In this document: positions 8,526 through 17,299 of the stretch, one piece after another
Layout of the letters: each line of letters opens with the position of its first letter
How positions within the stretch are numbered: the stretch's first letter is position 1
Assembly (NCBI RefSeq): GCF_014191495.1
Contig: NZ_JACHWR010000003.1
Coordinates: 806,501 to 870,500, forward strand
Direction: 5' to 3'
Source of the DNA: Nocardioides soli
Lineage (GTDB): Bacteria; Actinomycetota; Actinomycetes; Propionibacteriales; Nocardioidaceae
DNA: 64,000 nt
Notes under the pieces: model-generated
What the model was told of the DNA's origin: nothing
The model's input: only the letters and a program-made list of their open reading frames with translations
The model's database searches: none
Made by a program: the position numbers and the translations under genes

Positions 8526-8609
8526 TGGGCGAGCGAAGCGAGCTCACCATCCAATGCCGCGCCCTCCGTGCCTCATGCGCGCACGGAGCGAAGCGAGTAC
8601 GTGCATGAG
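8526..8609 (+). repeat. Palindromic element copy B, overlapping the prcB start codon
   Basis: Second copy of the element found at dop. Left arm CTCATGCGCGCAC at 8572-8584 (identical to copy A), loop GGAGCGAAGCGA at 8585-8596 (identical), right arm GTACGTGCATGAG at 8597-8609, giving 11 Watson-Crick pairs, one G-T pair and one C-A mismatch. The prcB ATG at 8605 is in the right arm; the left-arm ATG at 8575 is in frame with it. Confidence 0.8.
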
Positions 8610-9462
8610 CAGTCCTCGTCTCCCGGCCGCCTTCCTGCAGCCGGGCACCACGTCGTTCGCCGACTTCCTCGCCGAGCAGGCGCCCGACCTGCTGCCGGGG
8701 CGCCGGGCGGTGCCCCAGGGGCAGGCACCGGGCCACGCCGGGGAACTGGCCCCGCACGGCACCACGATCGTCGCGGCGACCTTCGCCGGCGGCGTCGTGA
8801 TGGCCGGTGACCGGCGCGCGACGATGGGCAACATCATCGCCCAGCGCGACATCGAGAAGGTCTTTCCGGCCGACGAGTTCTCCGCCGTCGGCATCGCGGG
8901 CACCGCCGGGATCGCCGTCGAGATGGTGCGGCTCTTCCAGGTCGAGCTGGAGCACTACGAGAAGATCGAGGGCACCACGCTCTCGATGGACGGCAAGGCC
9001 AACCGCCTCGCGGCGCTGATCCGCGGCAACCTGGGCATGGCGATGCAGGGTCTCGCCGTCGTACCCCTCTTCGCCGGCTACGACCTCACCACCGACCAGG
9101 GCCGGATCTTCAGCTACGACGTCACCGGGGGACGCTACGAGGAGACCGCCTTCCACTCGGTGGGCTCGGGCTCGCTGTTCGCGCGCGGCTCGCTGAAGAA
9201 GCTCTACCGCGACGACTTCGACGAGACCGGGTGCGTCACGGCGGTGGTCCAGGCGCTGTACGACGCGGCCGACGACGACTCGGCCACCGGTGGGCCCGAC
9301 CTGACCCGGCGGATCTTCCCCGTCGTCCAGGTGATCACCGCCGACGGCGGGCGCCGGCTGGCCGACTCGGCCGTGGCCGCGGTCGCCGACCAGGTGATCG
9401 CCGGCCGGATGACCCGGCCCGACGGCCCCGCGGCCCCGCTGATGGAGGGTGGCCAGGCATGA
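8605..9462 (+). CDS. prcB: 20S proteasome beta subunit PrcB
   Basis: 285 residues including a propeptide. Ntn-hydrolase whose catalytic threonine is freed by autocleavage in HG|TTIVA, making Thr53 the mature N-terminus if translation starts at 8605. AATFAGGVVMAGDRRATMGN contains the conserved Asp/Arg and GDRRA features, and the lysine equivalent of Lys33 follows in IEKVFP. The propeptide motif LPAAFLQPGTTSFADFL matches actinobacterial PrcB. The in-frame ATG at 8575 inside the repeat would prepend MRARSEASTC to the propeptide. The stop overlaps the prcA ATG by 4 bp, consistent with stoichiometric production of the two subunits. Confidence 0.97.
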   Translation: MSSPRLPAAFLQPGTTSFADFLAEQAPDLLPGRRAVPQGQAPGHAGELAPHGTTIVAATFAGGVVMAGDRRATMGNIIAQRDIEKVFPADEFSAVGIAGTAGIAVEMVRLFQVELEHYEKIEGTTLSMDGKANRLAALIRGNLGMAMQGLAVVPLFAGYDLTTDQGRIFSYDVTGGRYEETAFHSVGSGSLFARGSLKKLYRDDFDETGCVTAVVQALYDAADDDSATGGPDLTRRIFPVVQVITADGGRRLADSAVAAVADQVIAGRMTRPDGPAAPLMEGGQA

Positions 9463-10262
9463 GCATGCCGTTCTACGTCTCGCCCGAGCAGCTGATGAAG
9501 GACCGGGCCGACTTCGCCCGCAAGGGCATCGCCCGGGGACGCTCGGTGGTGGCGGTGCAGTACGCCGACGGCGTGCTGTTCGCGACCGAGAACCCCTCCC
9601 AGGCGCTGCACAAGGTCTCCGAGATCTACGACCGGATCGCGTTCGCCGCGGTCGGCCGCTACAACGAGTTCGAGAACCTGCGGATCGCCGGCGTCCGCCT
9701 CGCCGACATGCGCGGGTACGCCTACGACCGCCGCGACGTGACCGGGCGCGGCCTGGCCAACGCCTACGCCCAGACGCTCGGCACGATCTTCTCCAGCGGT
9801 GGCGAGAAGCCCTACGAGGTCGAGCTCTTCGTCGCCGAGATCGGCGACAGCGCGGCCGACGACCAGCTCTACCGGCTCACCTACGACGGCCAGGTGGCCG
9901 ACGAGCACGGCTTCGCCGTCATGGGCGGCGCCGCCGACGTGGTGGGCGGCTACCTCGAGGAGCGGTACGCCGAGGGCGCCTCCCTCGCCGACGCGCTCCG
10001 GCTCGCCGTCGAGGCGCTGGGCCACAACGAGGCCGAGCACCGGGTCATCGAGGCGGGCGACCTCGAGATCGCCGTCCTCGACCGCACCCGCTCGCAGCCC
10101 CGGAAGTTCTCCCGGCTCCGCCCGGCCCGGCTCGCGGAGCTGCTCGGCGACCGGACGCCGGTGCCGACGGCCGAGCCCGCCGAGCAGCCGACGGACCAGA
10201 CGGGGGCGCCAGCCGCCGACACCGGTGACGACGGCCCGCCGGTGGCACCGCCGGTCTCCTGA
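9459..10262 (+). CDS. prcA: 20S proteasome alpha subunit PrcA
   Basis: 267 residues. Forms the outer gate rings of the proteasome and receives the ARC C-terminal tails. The N-terminus MSMPFYVSPEQLMKDRADFARKGIARGRSVVAV is the characteristic gating segment plus H0 helix of actinobacterial alpha subunits. The core is of normal length. It is followed by a Pro/Ala/Glu/Asp-rich tail of about 45 residues (from about 222) that is probably disordered. It lacks the propeptide and Thr nucleophile, as expected for alpha. Start is set by the ATGA overlap with prcB. Confidence 0.96.
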   Translation: MSMPFYVSPEQLMKDRADFARKGIARGRSVVAVQYADGVLFATENPSQALHKVSEIYDRIAFAAVGRYNEFENLRIAGVRLADMRGYAYDRRDVTGRGLANAYAQTLGTIFSSGGEKPYEVELFVAEIGDSAADDQLYRLTYDGQVADEHGFAVMGGAADVVGGYLEERYAEGASLADALRLAVEALGHNEAEHRVIEAGDLEIAVLDRTRSQPRKFSRLRPARLAELLGDRTPVPTAEPAEQPTDQTGAPAADTGDDGPPVAPPVS

Positions 10263-10283
10263 CCGGCGGCCGCCCCGGCCTCC

Positions 10284-10311
10284 GGGCCCGCTCCGACGAC
10301 TCGTCGGGCCC
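10284..10311 (+). terminator. GC-rich hairpin between prcA and pafA
   Basis: Inverted repeat GGGCCCG (10284-10290) and CGGGCCC (10305-10311), with an alternative internal pairing CCGACGA/TCGTCGG in the 14-base loop. There is no T-run. It could attenuate readthrough from prcA into pafA, or act as a partial terminator. Confidence 0.45.
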
Positions 10312-10353
10312 GAAGTGACCCGGTTCCAACCTCGGTGCGCCTAGGCTGCAACC

Positions 10354-11715
10354 GTGGACAGGCGGATCTTCGGGATCGAGAACGAGTACGGCGTCACGTG
10401 CACGTTCAAGGGGCAGCGGCGGCTGAGCCCCGACGAGGTCGCGCGCTACCTGTTCCGCAAGGTCGTCAGCTGGGGGCGCAGCAGCAACGTCTTCCTCCGC
10501 AACGGCGCCCGGCTCTACCTCGACGTGGGCAGCCACCCGGAGTACGCCACGCCCGAGTGCGACGACGTCGTCGACCTGGTCACCCACGACAAGGCGGGGG
10601 AGCGGGTCCTGGAGGGCCTCCTCCTGGACGCCGAGCAGCGGCTGCACGACGAGGGCATCGCGGGCGAGATCTACCTGTTCAAGAACAACACCGACTCGGC
10701 CGGCAACTCCTACGGCTGCCACGAGAACTACCTCGTCAGCCGGGCCGGGGAGTTCTCCCGGCTGGCCGACGTCCTCATCCCGTTCCTGGTGACCCGGCAG
10801 ATCGTCGTCGGGGCCGGCAAGATCACCCAGACGCCGCGCGGCGCCTCGTACTCGGTCTCCCAGCGCGCCGAGCACATCTGGGAGGGCGTCAGCAGCGCCA
10901 CCACGCGCAGCCGGCCGATCATCAACACCCGCGACGAGCCGCACGCCGACGCGGAGAAGTACCGGCGCCTGCACGTGATCGTCGGCGACAGCAACATGAG
11001 CGAGACCACCACGATGCTCAAGGTGGCCAGCTGCGACCTGGTGCTGCGGATGATCGAGGAGGGCGTGGTGATGCGCGACCTCACGATGGAGAACCCGATC
11101 CGCGCGATCCGCGAGATCTCCCACGACGTCACCGGCACCCGCAAGGTGCGGCTCGCGAACGGCCGCGAGGCCAGTGCGCTCGACATCCAGCAGGAGTACC
11201 TCTCGAAGGCACGCGACTTCGTCGACCGCCGGGGGATCAGCACCCCGGTGATCGAGCAGGCCCTCGACCTGTGGGAGCGCGGCCTCAAGGCGGTGGAGTC
11301 CGACGACCTCGGTCTGGTCGACCGCGAGATCGACTGGGTCATCAAGTGGAAACTGATCGAGCGCTACCGCGCGAAGCACGGCCTGCCGCTCGGCCACCCC
11401 CGCATCGCCCAGCTCGACCTCGCCTACCACGACATCCACCGCGGCCGCGGCCTCTACTACCTGCTGGAGAAGCGGGGCATGGTGGCGCGGGTGACCAGCG
11501 ACCTGAAGATCTTCGAGGCCAAGTCGGTGCCGCCGCAGAACACCCGCGCCCGGCTGCGTGGCGAGTTCATCCGCCGGGCCCAGGAGCGCCGCCGCGACTT
11601 CACCGTCGACTGGGTACACCTGAAGCTCAACGACCAGGCCCAGCGCACCGTGCTGTGCAAGGACCCGTTCCGCGCGCACGACGAGCGGGTGCAGCGCCTG
11701 ATCGACGGGATGTGA
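10354..11715 (+). CDS. pafA: Pup-protein ligase PafA
   Basis: 453 residues, GTG start. Uses ATP to phosphorylate the C-terminal Glu of Pup and link it to substrate lysines by an isopeptide bond. N-terminal MDRRIFGIENEYGVTC carries the catalytic metal/nucleotide glutamate motif; the RLYLDVGSHPEYATPECD, LFKNNTDSAGNSYGCHENYLV and PIINTRDEPHADAEKYRRLHVIVGDSNMSETT segments are textbook PafA. It is clearly paralogous to Dop at 6717-8225 but lacks the Dop loop. It is set off from prcA by 91 bp and a hairpin, so a separate promoter is possible. Confidence 0.97.
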   Translation: MDRRIFGIENEYGVTCTFKGQRRLSPDEVARYLFRKVVSWGRSSNVFLRNGARLYLDVGSHPEYATPECDDVVDLVTHDKAGERVLEGLLLDAEQRLHDEGIAGEIYLFKNNTDSAGNSYGCHENYLVSRAGEFSRLADVLIPFLVTRQIVVGAGKITQTPRGASYSVSQRAEHIWEGVSSATTRSRPIINTRDEPHADAEKYRRLHVIVGDSNMSETTTMLKVASCDLVLRMIEEGVVMRDLTMENPIRAIREISHDVTGTRKVRLANGREASALDIQQEYLSKARDFVDRRGISTPVIEQALDLWERGLKAVESDDLGLVDREIDWVIKWKLIERYRAKHGLPLGHPRIAQLDLAYHDIHRGRGLYYLLEKRGMVARVTSDLKIFEAKSVPPQNTRARLRGEFIRRAQERRRDFTVDWVHLKLNDQAQRTVLCKDPFRAHDERVQRLIDGM

Positions 11716-11805
11716 GCGCGGTCAGGTTGCCTTCAGGGTCGGCCGCTAGGGTGTCCGGGCTGGAGTCTCAGCATGTCCTCTGCATCCGAACCGAAGGTTG
11801 ATCCC

Positions 11806-12762
11806 GTGTCACGACGTCTGCGACGGCTCCCGGCCATCGTCCTGCCGCTCCTCCTGGCCACCACGCTGGTCGCCTGCGGCGACGACGACGGCTCCGACAG
11901 CGGCTCCGGCTCGACCGATGCCCTGCACGGCATCACGATCACCGGCGACGTCGGCAAGGAGCCCGAGGTCGAGTGGGACGGCGAGCTCAAGGTCGACAAG
12001 ACCGCCACCGAGGTCGTCACCGAGGGCGACGGCGAGAAGGTGGCCGAGGGCGACCAGGTCTCGGCCCACATCTGGATCGGCAACGGCACCACGCAGGAGA
12101 AGGCGTACTCGACGTACGACCAGAAGCAGCCGGAGTCGGTCCAGGCCAGCAACGACCTGAGCCCGGTGTTCAAGGACGCCATCATCGACCGGACCATCGG
12201 CTCGCGCATCGCCGTCACCGCCACCGCCGCCGACGCCTTCGGCGAGGCCGGCAACGCGCAGATGGGCATCGGCAACAAGGACACCGTGCTGCTGATCGTC
12301 GACCTCATGGACAAGCAGGTCGTCCTCGACGGCCCGGAGGGCAAGGAGCAGCCGGCGCCGTCGTGGGCGCCCGGCCTGATCACCGAGGGCGACAAGGTCA
12401 CCGGTCTCGACTTCTCCAAGGCGCCCGAGCCCGACCGCAAGCTCCAGTCGGCGACCCTGATCCAGGGCGAGGGCGACGTGGTCAAGAAGGGCCAGACGAT
12501 CACGGTCAACTACCTCGGCCAGGTCTACGGCGGCAAGAAGCCCTTCGACGAGAGCTACAGCAGCGCCCCGGCGTCCTTCGCCATCGGCGTCGGTCAGGTC
12601 GTCTCCGGCTGGGACAAGACCCTGGTCGGCGCCAAGGTCGGCAGCCGGATGATCATCGCGCTGCCGCCGGCCTGGGGCTACGGCAAGGACGGCAACCCGG
12701 ACGCCGGCATCAAGGGCACCGACACGCTGTACTTCGTGGTCGACATCCTGGCGGCGTCCTGA
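11806..12762 (+). CDS. FKBP-type peptidyl-prolyl isomerase lipoprotein
   Basis: 318 residues. Signal peptide with positive N-terminus (SRRLRRLP), hydrophobic core and lipobox LVAC; the +1 Cys would be lipidated and the protein anchored outside the membrane. The C-terminal domain (about 225-318) is a clear FKBP fold: GQTITVNYLGQVYGGKKPFDESY, VVSGWDKTLVGAKVGSRMIIALPP and GYG, with Asp, Phe and Trp positions for the proline-binding pocket. Residues about 50-160 are a second, divergent FKBP-like unit. GTG at 11806 is preferred because the Lys/Arg region starts directly there; ATG 11773 adds an acidic 11-residue prefix that would spoil the signal peptide. It sits between pafA and pafB, as in other actinobacteria, and may help fold exported proteins. 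Confidence 0.88.
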   Translation: MSRRLRRLPAIVLPLLLATTLVACGDDDGSDSGSGSTDALHGITITGDVGKEPEVEWDGELKVDKTATEVVTEGDGEKVAEGDQVSAHIWIGNGTTQEKAYSTYDQKQPESVQASNDLSPVFKDAIIDRTIGSRIAVTATAADAFGEAGNAQMGIGNKDTVLLIVDLMDKQVVLDGPEGKEQPAPSWAPGLITEGDKVTGLDFSKAPEPDRKLQSATLIQGEGDVVKKGQTITVNYLGQVYGGKKPFDESYSSAPASFAIGVGQVVSGWDKTLVGAKVGSRMIIALPPAWGYGKDGNPDAGIKGTDTLYFVVDILAAS

Positions 12763-12784
12763 CCCGTCGGGAAGGATCGGCAGC

Positions 12785-13765
12785 ATGAGCGGGACGACGG
12801 GCAGGAAGAGCGAGCGTCTGCTCAACCTCCTGATCATGCTGCTGGTCCAGCGCCACTTCGTCTCGAAGGACCGGATCCGGGAGATCCTCTACCCGGGCAT
12901 GTCGGACGACGCCTTCGAGAAGATGTTCGAGCGGGACAAGGAGGAGCTGCGCAGCCTCGGGGTCCCGATCGAGGTCGGCAGCATCGACGCCTACTTCGAC
13001 GACGAGCCCGGCTACCGGGTCCGGCCCGACGAGCTCTCGCTACCCGACATCGCGCTGACGCCCGACGAGGCGGCGGTGATCGGCCTCGCCACCCGGGTCT
13101 GGCAGCACGCCCGGCTGGCCGACGCCACGACGGAGGCGGTGCGCAAGCTCGCGGCCTTCGGGGTGGAAGTCGACGAGTCGGCCCTCGACATCGCGGAGCC
13201 GCGGCTCTCGGCGGAGGAGCCGTCGTTCGACGTGTTCTGGGAGGCCACCCAGGAGCGCACGCCGGTCGAGTTCGAGTACCGCCGCTCCGGTGCGACCCGG
13301 ACCACCACGCGGCACCTCCAGCCGTGGGGTGTCGTCCGCTACTCCGGCCGCTGGTACGTCGTCGGCCTCGACACCGACCGCGGCCAGGAGCGGGTCTTCC
13401 GCCTGTCGCGGGTCCAGGGGGAGGCGCGCCGCGCCGGGGCGCCGGGCTCGTACGACGTACCGCCCGGGACGGACGTACGGGCCACCGCGATGCGGCTGGC
13501 CCCACCGCCGCCCGCGGGGGAGACCGTGGTCCTGGTGCGTCGCGACGCGGGCGGACCGCTGCGCCGCGACGCCGTCGCCGTCGAGACCGACGTCGCCGGT
13601 CCGGACCGCCGGACCGCCTGGGACCGGGTCCGGCTGGCGCGCAGCGGCTCCGAGGTGGCCGAGCAGCTGCTCGGGTACGGCGCCGACGTCTACGTCGAGT
13701 CACCCGACGAGGTGCGCACCATCGTGATCGAGCGGCTGCGTGCCGTCGTGGGGAGGGACTCGTGA
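12785..13765 (+). CDS. pafB: WYL-domain transcription regulator PafB
   Basis: 326 residues. N-terminal winged helix (about 8-75, starting SERLLNLLIMLLVQRHFVSKDRI), then a WYL domain whose SGRWYVVGLD and QERVFRLSRV strands hold the ligand-sensing surface, then a C-terminal WCX extension. PafB works as a heterodimer with PafC to activate the LexA-independent DNA-damage regulon in mycobacteria. The gene overlaps pafC by 4 bp (GTGA). Despite the name, neither protein is required for pupylation in species studied. Confidence 0.93.
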   Translation: MSGTTGRKSERLLNLLIMLLVQRHFVSKDRIREILYPGMSDDAFEKMFERDKEELRSLGVPIEVGSIDAYFDDEPGYRVRPDELSLPDIALTPDEAAVIGLATRVWQHARLADATTEAVRKLAAFGVEVDESALDIAEPRLSAEEPSFDVFWEATQERTPVEFEYRRSGATRTTTRHLQPWGVVRYSGRWYVVGLDTDRGQERVFRLSRVQGEARRAGAPGSYDVPPGTDVRATAMRLAPPPPAGETVVLVRRDAGGPLRRDAVAVETDVAGPDRRTAWDRVRLARSGSEVAEQLLGYGADVYVESPDEVRTIVIERLRAVVGRDS

Positions 13766-14751
13766 GCACCCAGCCGGCGGGCGCGAAGGACCAGGTGGCC
13801 CGGCTGCTGACCCTGGTCCCGTTCCTGCACGCCCGGGGCAAGGTCCGGCTCGAGGACGCCGCGGCGGCCCTCGGCGTCCCCGCCGAGCAGGTGCTCGCCG
13901 ACCTCAAGGTGCTGCTCATGTGCGGGCTGCCGGGGGGCTATCCGGACGATCTCATCGACGTCGACCTCGACGCGCTCGAGGAGCCGGAGGGCGACGGCGT
14001 GATCCGGGTGACCAACGCCGACTACCTGGCGCGCCCGCTCCGGCTGTCCCCGACGGAGGCCACCGCGATCATCGTCGCGCTGCGTGCCCTGCGCGGCAGC
14101 GCGGGCGACGACACCCGTGAGGTGGTGGACCGCGCGCTCGCGAAGCTCGAGGCCGCCGCCGCCCACGGCTCCGGCGCCCACCAGATCGATCCCGGGGAGA
14201 TCCCCGGCGGCGCCGACCTGGTCCGGCTCGAGGCCGACCTGCGCCGCGCGAGCGGCGCCCGACGGCAGGTCCGGCTGCGCTACTACGTGCCCTCCCGCGA
14301 CGAGCTCTCCGAACGCGTGGTCGACCCTCGCGGCATCGTGACGGCCCACGGCTCGACCTACCTCGACGCGTGGTGCCACAGTGCCGACGCACCTCGCCTC
14401 TTCCGGCTGGACCGGGTCGAGGCGGCCCACGTGCTGGAGAGCGAGATCGTCTCCGACCCCGAGCCGCCCCGCGACCTGACCGACACGGGCCTCTTCCCCC
14501 GGTCGCCCGAGACGACGCTCGCGACCCTCGAGCTCGACCCGGCCGCGCGGTGGGTGGTCGAGTACTACCCGGTCGAGGACGTCCGGCCGCGCCGCGGGGG
14601 CCGGCTCGAGGTCGACCTCGTCATCGCCAACGAGCGCTGGCTGCAGCGCCTGCTGCTGCGGCTCGCGCCCCATGCCCGGGTGATCGCGCCGGCTGCGTAC
14701 GCCGAGTCGTACGCCGCCGCCGCGCGCGAGGCGCTCGACCTGTACGGATGA
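13762..14751 (+). CDS. pafC: WYL-domain transcription regulator PafC
   Basis: 329 residues, GTG start with GGGAGG a few bases upstream. Same architecture as PafB: helix-turn-helix region (about 10-65), WYL core (RRQVRLRYYVPSRDELSERVVDP... AWCHSADAPRLFRLDRVEA), and WCX C-terminus. The overlap with pafB implies equal expression for the PafBC heterodimer. In some actinobacteria the two are fused; here they are separate. Confidence 0.92.
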   Translation: MSTQPAGAKDQVARLLTLVPFLHARGKVRLEDAAAALGVPAEQVLADLKVLLMCGLPGGYPDDLIDVDLDALEEPEGDGVIRVTNADYLARPLRLSPTEATAIIVALRALRGSAGDDTREVVDRALAKLEAAAAHGSGAHQIDPGEIPGGADLVRLEADLRRASGARRQVRLRYYVPSRDELSERVVDPRGIVTAHGSTYLDAWCHSADAPRLFRLDRVEAAHVLESEIVSDPEPPRDLTDTGLFPRSPETTLATLELDPAARWVVEYYPVEDVRPRRGGRLEVDLVIANERWLQRLLLRLAPHARVIAPAAYAESYAAAAREALDLYG

Positions 14752-14824
14752 CCGTCGGCCACCCCGTCCGGCCGAGCGGCGGGGCGTACGATGGAGCCGC
14801 TACCCACCAACAGATGAGGTCACG

Positions 14825-15094
14825 ATGCTCAACCCCATGATCGGAATGCCCCAGGGAGCCGAGTGGCTCGTCATCCTGGCAATCGTGGTGCTCGTCTTCG
14901 GTGCCGCCAAGCTCCCCGATCTCGCGCGCGGCACCGGCCAGGCCCTGCGGATCTTCAAGGCCGAGACCAAGGGTCTGCGCGACGACGACGATGACGAGCC
15001 GACGCCGCCGACCAAGCCGGCGAGCGAGCTGCCGCCGACCACACCCGAGCAGCCCCAGGCCGAGGACCGGCAGGCCGACAAGAACAACGGCTGA
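14825..15094 (+). CDS. tatA: Sec-independent translocase subunit TatA
   Basis: 89 residues. One N-terminal membrane helix (about 12-29, EWLVILAIVVLVFGAAKLPDLARGTG), the conserved Phe-Gly hinge, an amphipathic helix with KLPDLARGTGQALRIFK, and a charged Pro-rich tail. It oligomerises to form the pore for folded proteins. The GAGG at 14816-14819 is a plausible ribosome site. tatC follows after 21 bp. No tatB is present here, and actinobacterial TatB is normally encoded elsewhere. Confidence 0.95.
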   Translation: MLNPMIGMPQGAEWLVILAIVVLVFGAAKLPDLARGTGQALRIFKAETKGLRDDDDDEPTPPTKPASELPPTTPEQPQAEDRQADKNNG

Positions 15095-15115
15095 CCTCGA
15101 ACCCACAGCACCCCC

Positions 15116-15952
15116 GTGGCGTTCCGAGGTCTGCTCCTGTTCCTCTCCACCAAGCCGGTCCATCCGGTCGGAGAAGACGGTCGGATGGCACTCTCCGACC
15201 ATTTCCGGGAGTTGCGTGCCCGGATCCTGAGGGTCTTCCTGACCCTCGTCGTCGTCTTCGTGGTCGCGCTGTTCTTCTTCGACCCGCTGTTCGACTTCGT
15301 CTACGGCCCCTACGAGGACGCCGTGGCGAAGCTGCCGGAGGGCACCAGCCTGGCGACCACCAGCGGCGCCGGCGGCGGCCTGATGCTCTACCTCAAGCTC
15401 TGCGGGTTCACGGCGCTGCTGGTCACCTCACCGGTCTGGCTCTACCAGATCTGGGCGTTCATCCTCCCCGGCCTGCACCCCAGCGAGCGGCGCTGGACGC
15501 GGATCTTCATGGCCGTGGCCGTGCCCCTGTTCTTCATCGGGGTGGTCCTGGGCTTCCTCACCCTGCCCAAGGGGCTCGAGGTGCTGATCGGGCTGAACCC
15601 CGACCCGATCACCAACCTGGTGGACTTCAACGAGTACCTCCAGTTCTTCACCCGCACCCTGCTGGTCTTCGGCCTCGCCTTCGAGATCCCGGTCTTCGTG
15701 GTGATGCTCAACCGGGCCGGTGTGGTCAAGGGCAAGACCCTGGCCCGCTACCGCCCCTGGATCATCGTCGGCATCTTCGTCTTCGCCGCGGTCGCCACCC
15801 CGTCGACGGACCCGTTCACGATGACGTTCATGGCGGTGCCGATGGTGCTCCTCTACTTCGTGTCCGAGGTGATGGCCCGCGTCCACGACCGCCGCAAGGC
15901 CGAGCGGCGGCCGTTCAAGGACCTCTCGCCCGACGAGGCATCGCCCCTGTGA
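15116..15952 (+). CDS. tatC: Sec-independent translocase subunit TatC
   Basis: 278 residues, six predicted membrane helices. It recognises the twin-arginine signal. The family signature MALSDHFRELRARILRVFLTL and the later LLVTSPVWLYQIWAFILPGLHPSERRW loop with conserved Glu/Pro positions are intact. GTG at 15116 gives the N-terminal lead common in actinobacteria; ATG at 15185 would start exactly at the signature and remains possible. Last 4 bases overlap the next gene's GTG. Confidence 0.94.
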   Translation: MAFRGLLLFLSTKPVHPVGEDGRMALSDHFRELRARILRVFLTLVVVFVVALFFFDPLFDFVYGPYEDAVAKLPEGTSLATTSGAGGGLMLYLKLCGFTALLVTSPVWLYQIWAFILPGLHPSERRWTRIFMAVAVPLFFIGVVLGFLTLPKGLEVLIGLNPDPITNLVDFNEYLQFFTRTLLVFGLAFEIPVFVVMLNRAGVVKGKTLARYRPWIIVGIFVFAAVATPSTDPFTMTFMAVPMVLLYFVSEVMARVHDRRKAERRPFKDLSPDEASPL

Positions 15953-16359
15953 CGGACGACGAGACCGCGGTCGACCCGTTCGACCTGCCCGACTGGCTCG
16001 GCATCGCGGACGTGACGTGGTCGGCGCGCGCCGGGCTGCGCACCGGGTACGCCGTACCCGGCGAGCTCGCGGCCGACGGCCAGGACCCGCTCCCGTGCGA
16101 CCTGCTCGCGGTCGACGAGGCGTACCCGGCCCCGGTCGCGTCCGACCGGCTGCGTCGCCTGGCGCACCAGGCCTGGCGGCACGGCGAGGTGCACCTCATC
16201 GAGCGCGGCGACCGGATGACGCTCGCGGTGCCGGGCACGTCGTTCTCGGCCGACCTGGTGCTCGATGCGGTGGGCCGGCTCGCCCGCGCGGTCGGTGCCT
16301 CCGCGGAGCGCTACTCCGTGCGCCTGCGCATCGGTGACGTGGGCCGAACGCCTCGCTGA
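15949..16359 (+). CDS. Small conserved protein of unknown function downstream of tatC
   Basis: 136 residues, soluble, acidic N-terminus (MTDDETAVDPFDLPDWLGIADVTW). I recognise no domain. The GTG start overlaps the tatC stop (GTGA), and codon use is typical of the genome, so it is very likely real. The regular pattern LRTGYAVPGELAADGQDPLPCDLLAVDEAYPAPV suggests an alpha/beta fold. Such a protein commonly sits between tatC and a diacylglycerol-kinase-type gene in related genomes, as I recall. Confidence 0.75.
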   Translation: MTDDETAVDPFDLPDWLGIADVTWSARAGLRTGYAVPGELAADGQDPLPCDLLAVDEAYPAPVASDRLRRLAHQAWRHGEVHLIERGDRMTLAVPGTSFSADLVLDAVGRLARAVGASAERYSVRLRIGDVGRTPR

Positions 16360-16387
16360 GCGGCCCTGCGTCGTCTACTGTTCGGCC

Positions 16388-17266
16388 GTGACCGGCACCC
16401 GCGACATCGCGCTCCTCACCAACCCCACGGCCGGCAGGGGGCGCGGCGCAAAGGCCCGCGACGCCGCGCTGCAGCGGCTCCGGGAGGCCGGCATCACCCC
16501 GCGCACGCTGCAGGGTCGCGACCCGGCCGAGGCGCTCGACCTGGCCCACCAGTGCGTCGCCGACGGCGTGGAGACGCTGGTCGTGGTCGGCGGCGACGGC
16601 ATGGTGCACCTCGGCGTCCAGGCCACCGCCGGCACCTCCACGGCGCTCGGCCTGATCCCGGCGGGCACCGGCAACGACGTGGCCCGCTACTTCGACCTGC
16701 CGCGCAAGGACCCTCGCGCCGCCACCGAGCGGCTGCTGGCCGGTGCACCCCGCCGGATCGACCTGGCCCGCAGCGGCGATCGATACTTCCTGACCGTGCT
16801 CGCCGCGGGCTTCGACGCGATCGTCAACGAGCGCGCCAACCGGATGACCTGGCCGCGGGGCCAGATGCGCTACAACATCGCGACGCTGGCCGAGCTCCGC
16901 GTCTTCGAGCCGATCCCGTACACGCTCGACCTCGACGGTGAGAGCCACCACCTGGAGGCGATGCTGGTCGCCGTCGGCAACGGCCCGTCGTTCGGCGGCG
17001 GGCTCCGGATCACCGAGGGCGCCCTCCTCGACGACGGGCTGCTCGACGTGGTCGTCATCAAGCCGATGAGCAAGACCGGCCTGGTCCGCACATACCCGAA
17101 GCTCTTCAAGGGCACCCACGTCACCCACCCCGCCTACGAGCACCACCGCGTCCACTCGGTCACGGTGGCAGCACCCGGCATCGTGTCGTACGCCGACGGC
17201 GAGCGCTTCGGCGCGCTCCCGCTCACCGTCGAGTGTGTGCCCGGCGCGCTCACGGTGATCTGCTGA
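16388..17266 (+). CDS. Diacylglycerol kinase catalytic-domain lipid kinase
   Basis: 292 residues, GTG start. Bacterial DgkB/YegS-type kinase: N-terminal LLTNPTAGRGRGA, the nucleotide-binding VVVGGDGMVHLGVQA (GGDG motif) at about residue 65, and GLIPAGTGNDVARYF, the GTGND motif. These phosphorylate diacylglycerol or a related lipid. An ATG at 16265 would extend it far into the previous gene, so 16388 is preferred. It ends the conserved block; the gap of 33 bp before the convergent aldehyde dehydrogenase gene is short and has no clear hairpin. Confidence 0.9.
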   Translation: MTGTRDIALLTNPTAGRGRGAKARDAALQRLREAGITPRTLQGRDPAEALDLAHQCVADGVETLVVVGGDGMVHLGVQATAGTSTALGLIPAGTGNDVARYFDLPRKDPRAATERLLAGAPRRIDLARSGDRYFLTVLAAGFDAIVNERANRMTWPRGQMRYNIATLAELRVFEPIPYTLDLDGESHHLEAMLVAVGNGPSFGGGLRITEGALLDDGLLDVVVIKPMSKTGLVRTYPKLFKGTHVTHPAYEHHRVHSVTVAAPGIVSYADGERFGALPLTVECVPGALTVIC

Positions 17267-17299
17267 CGCGGGCTGGTCGAGCCCGCGGGCCGCAGCCGG

